Program-made: the position numbers and the translations under genes
The notes under the pieces: generated by a model
What the model saw: the letters and a program-made list of their open reading frames with translations, nothing else
Told to the model about the DNA's origin: nothing
Database searches by the model: none
Assembly (NCBI RefSeq): GCF_008033445.1
Contig: NZ_VNKO01000008.1
Span: 1-64,000 of the forward strand
DNA length: 64,000 nt
Direction of reading: 5' to 3'
Origin: Vulcaniibacterium gelatinicum
Lineage (GTDB): Bacteria > Pseudomonadota > Gammaproteobacteria > Xanthomonadales > Xanthomonadaceae
Part shown: piece by piece, positions 62,940 through 64,000 of the stretch
Layout: every line of letters starts with the position of its first letter
Numbering within the stretch: the stretch's first letter is position 1

Positions 62940-63890
62940 ATGTTGCAACTCACTTCCCACCCGGACGATCTGTCCACCGCCGTGAACCTGCTGCGGGCGG
63001 GCGAGCTCGTGGCGCTGCCTTTCGAGACCGTTTACGGGTTGGCCGCCGATGCGACCAACCCCGATGCCTTGCGCGCGATCTTTCGCGCCAAAGGCCGCCC
63101 GGCCGATCACCCGCTGATCGTGCATCTCGCCGCCGCTGAACAACTGTCGGACTGGGTCACCGAGGTACCGGAGGTCGTCTGGCGGCTGGCTTCGGCCTTT
63201 TGGCCAGGCCCGCTCACCCTGGTGCTGCCTGCCGCGCGAACGGTTTCGCCGCTGGTGACCGGCGGCCAAACGACCGTCGCGCTACGCGTGCCGGCACATC
63301 CGGTACCGCAGGCCGTCTTGCGACAGTTCGGTCGGGGCCTGGCCGCGCCATCCGCGAATCCTTTTGGTCAAATCAGTCCGACCACGGCGGCGCATGTGCG
63401 GCGACACCTGGCCGGAAAGATCGCAGCGGTGGTCGATGGCGGCCCCTGCCTGGTCGGCATCGAGTCGACCATCGTCGATCTCAGTCGTGAACATCCGCGC
63501 ATTCTGCGTCCCGGCGCCATCACCTCCGATATGCTCGCGCACCACCTGTTTCTTGCGGGCACCGTTACTGCGGCAGCGCCTCGCGTGCCAGGCGCCCTGG
63601 CCTCGCATTACGCGCCGCGCACACCGTGCTACCGGATCCCAGCCGGGCTGACCGAGGCACCGTTTCCAGGCCGGCGTACCGGGCTGCTTGCGCAGCGCCC
63701 CGCAAATTGGCCGGTGGCGAAGTTCTGGTTGATGCCCTCGCAGCCAGAAGACTATGCGCGCGCGCTTTACGCGGCGTTGCACGAGGCCGATGACAGCGGT
63801 TGCGAGACATTGCTGATTGCGCTGCCGCCGGACGAACCGGCGTGGGCGGCCATACACGACCGCTTGTGCCGCGCGACCCGATCTCTTTAG
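62940..63890 (+). CDS. Sua5/YciO/YrdC-family L-threonylcarbamoyladenylate synthase
   Basis: The 316-residue two-domain form has the YrdC domain (about 1-190) with GELVALPFETVYGLAADATN, RAIFRAKGRPADHPLIVHL, FWPGPLTLVL, APSANPFGQISPT and GIESTIVDLS, followed by the Sua5 domain (about 200-316, starting PGALASHYAPRTPCYRIPAG). It uses HCO3-, threonine and ATP to make the TsaD substrate for t6A tRNA modification. It is notable that a bicarbonate-consuming enzyme sits 18 bases after the regulator of a bicarbonate importer. GGAGTCC upstream acts as Shine-Dalgarno sequence. The core genome probably has its own tsaC. Confidence 0.92.
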   Translation: MLQLTSHPDDLSTAVNLLRAGELVALPFETVYGLAADATNPDALRAIFRAKGRPADHPLIVHLAAAEQLSDWVTEVPEVVWRLASAFWPGPLTLVLPAARTVSPLVTGGQTTVALRVPAHPVPQAVLRQFGRGLAAPSANPFGQISPTTAAHVRRHLAGKIAAVVDGGPCLVGIESTIVDLSREHPRILRPGAITSDMLAHHLFLAGTVTAAAPRVPGALASHYAPRTPCYRIPAGLTEAPFPGRRTGLLAQRPANWPVAKFWLMPSQPEDYARALYAALHEADDSGCETLLIALPPDEPAWAAIHDRLCRATRSL

Positions 63891-63930
63891 GAAAGGTCTG
63901 AACAACTCCGCCACTTTCGGCGAGAATCAG

Positions 63931-64000
63931 TCATTGAATCGCCCCGCGCCGCTCCCGTACCAGCACCTCCACCACCGCCGGATCGGCCAGGGTGCTGGTG
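63931..64000 (-). CDS. acs: 3' end of acetyl-CoA synthetase gene
   Basis: The last 70 bases encode on the minus strand TSTLADPAVVEVLVRERRGA and two more residues before TGA. This matches the extreme C-terminus of AMP-forming acetate-CoA ligase ('GDTSTLADPAVV...'). Only about 22 codons are in the window, so the call rests on this short match. It would be the first core gene on the right of the acquired block. Confidence 0.65.
   Translation of the reverse strand, partial: TSTLADPAVVEVLVRERRGAIQ

Larger units (their letters stand above)
52870..63930. other. Putative acquired gene block (bicarbonate/calcium transport island)
   Basis: Between the rpmBG terminator and the acs 3' end, third-codon positions are less uniformly G/C, A/T-rich intergenic DNA appears (61910-61995), and genes use GGAG-type ribosome binding sites, not leaderless starts. 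Nine genes run on the minus strand and two on the plus. No integrase, tRNA or transposase is visible; flanks at 52880-52900 and 63890-63915 show only weak resemblance to each other. The extent is an inference from composition and gene content. Confidence 0.55.

Noticed and set aside
63890-63915. Possible insertion-sequence end (GGTCTGAACAAC) at the right edge of the acquired block
   Set aside because: It recalls IS5-type termini, but there is no transposase, no matching inverted end at 52880-52900 (only GTCTGTTGAA) and no target duplication.

Overview
The window is chromosomal DNA of a very GC-rich gammaproteobacterium of the Xanthomonadaceae/Lysobacteraceae type (Lysobacter, Luteimonas, Stenotrophomonas and relatives). 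The evidence is a xanthomonadin-type aryl polyene pigment cluster with a XanB2-like chorismatase and flavin-halogenase homologues, a C-rich small RNA downstream of polA that resembles Xanthomonas sX13, and many start codons lying 6-8 nt after a TAnAAT-like -10 box. No rRNA, tRNA, CRISPR array or intact insertion sequence was found.

Layout. 1-9.4 kb: the 3' part of an S9 peptidase, an unrecognised protein, hemF, the sX13-like RNA, polA, a small DUF2782 lipoprotein and uvrD. 9.5-22.5 kb: signalling, with two adjacent PAS-GGDEF-EAL proteins, a YqhA-type membrane protein, a DPP-IV-type peptidase, then a translationally coupled histidine kinase, single-domain response regulator and REC-PAS-GAF-GGDEF*-EAL protein. 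22.7-37 kb: the aryl polyene cluster. Its plus-strand arm holds a ketosynthase, chain-length factor, glycosyltransferase and halogenase-like flavoprotein. Its minus-strand arm holds a dehydratase (ApeI-like), acyltransferase, LolA-like carrier, MMPL exporter, dehydratase (ApeP-like) and ketoreductase, with an ApeG-like membrane protein and an acyl carrier protein next to it. A second halogenase-like flavoprotein is coupled to the XanB2-like chorismatase. 37-44.9 kb: a partial peptide ABC transporter, hemB, aroE, a gamma carbonic anhydrase, an aldehyde dehydrogenase and exonuclease III. 45.2-47.3 kb: satellite pigment genes (ApeH-like AMP ligase and a phosphopantetheinyl transferase). 47.3-52.8 kb: rsmG-parA-parB, a sugar epimerase/glycosyltransferase pair, a LAB_N protein and rpmB-rpmG.

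52.9-63.9 kb looks like an acquired block: base composition is visibly less extreme, Shine-Dalgarno sequences replace the leaderless-type starts, and gene content changes. Nine genes run on the minus strand: an unknown 174-aa protein, SbtA (Na+/bicarbonate importer), an SbtB-like PII protein, a Ca2+-type P-ATPase, a TerB/DUF697 protein, a Ca2+/Na+ antiporter, a DUF6671 protein and a dihydroorotase (pyrC) whose metal-bridging lysine is a glutamate. A NhaR-like LysR gene is divergent from the block and is followed by a Sua5-type gene. The last 70 bases are the 3' end of acs.

How the genes fit together. XanB2 would convert chorismate (aroE supplies the shikimate branch) into hydroxybenzoate. The ApeH ligase and the ACP, activated by the phosphopantetheinyl transferase, carry the aryl starter. 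KS/CLF, KR and two hot-dog dehydratases build the polyene, a flavin enzyme may halogenate it, and the acyltransferase, LolA-like protein and MMPL exporter place it in the outer membrane. The strongest leads for new biology are the SbtA/SbtB/unknown-gene block with Ca2+ pumps, the covarying dispersed repeat family, the sX13-like RNA, and the widespread leaderless-type promoters.
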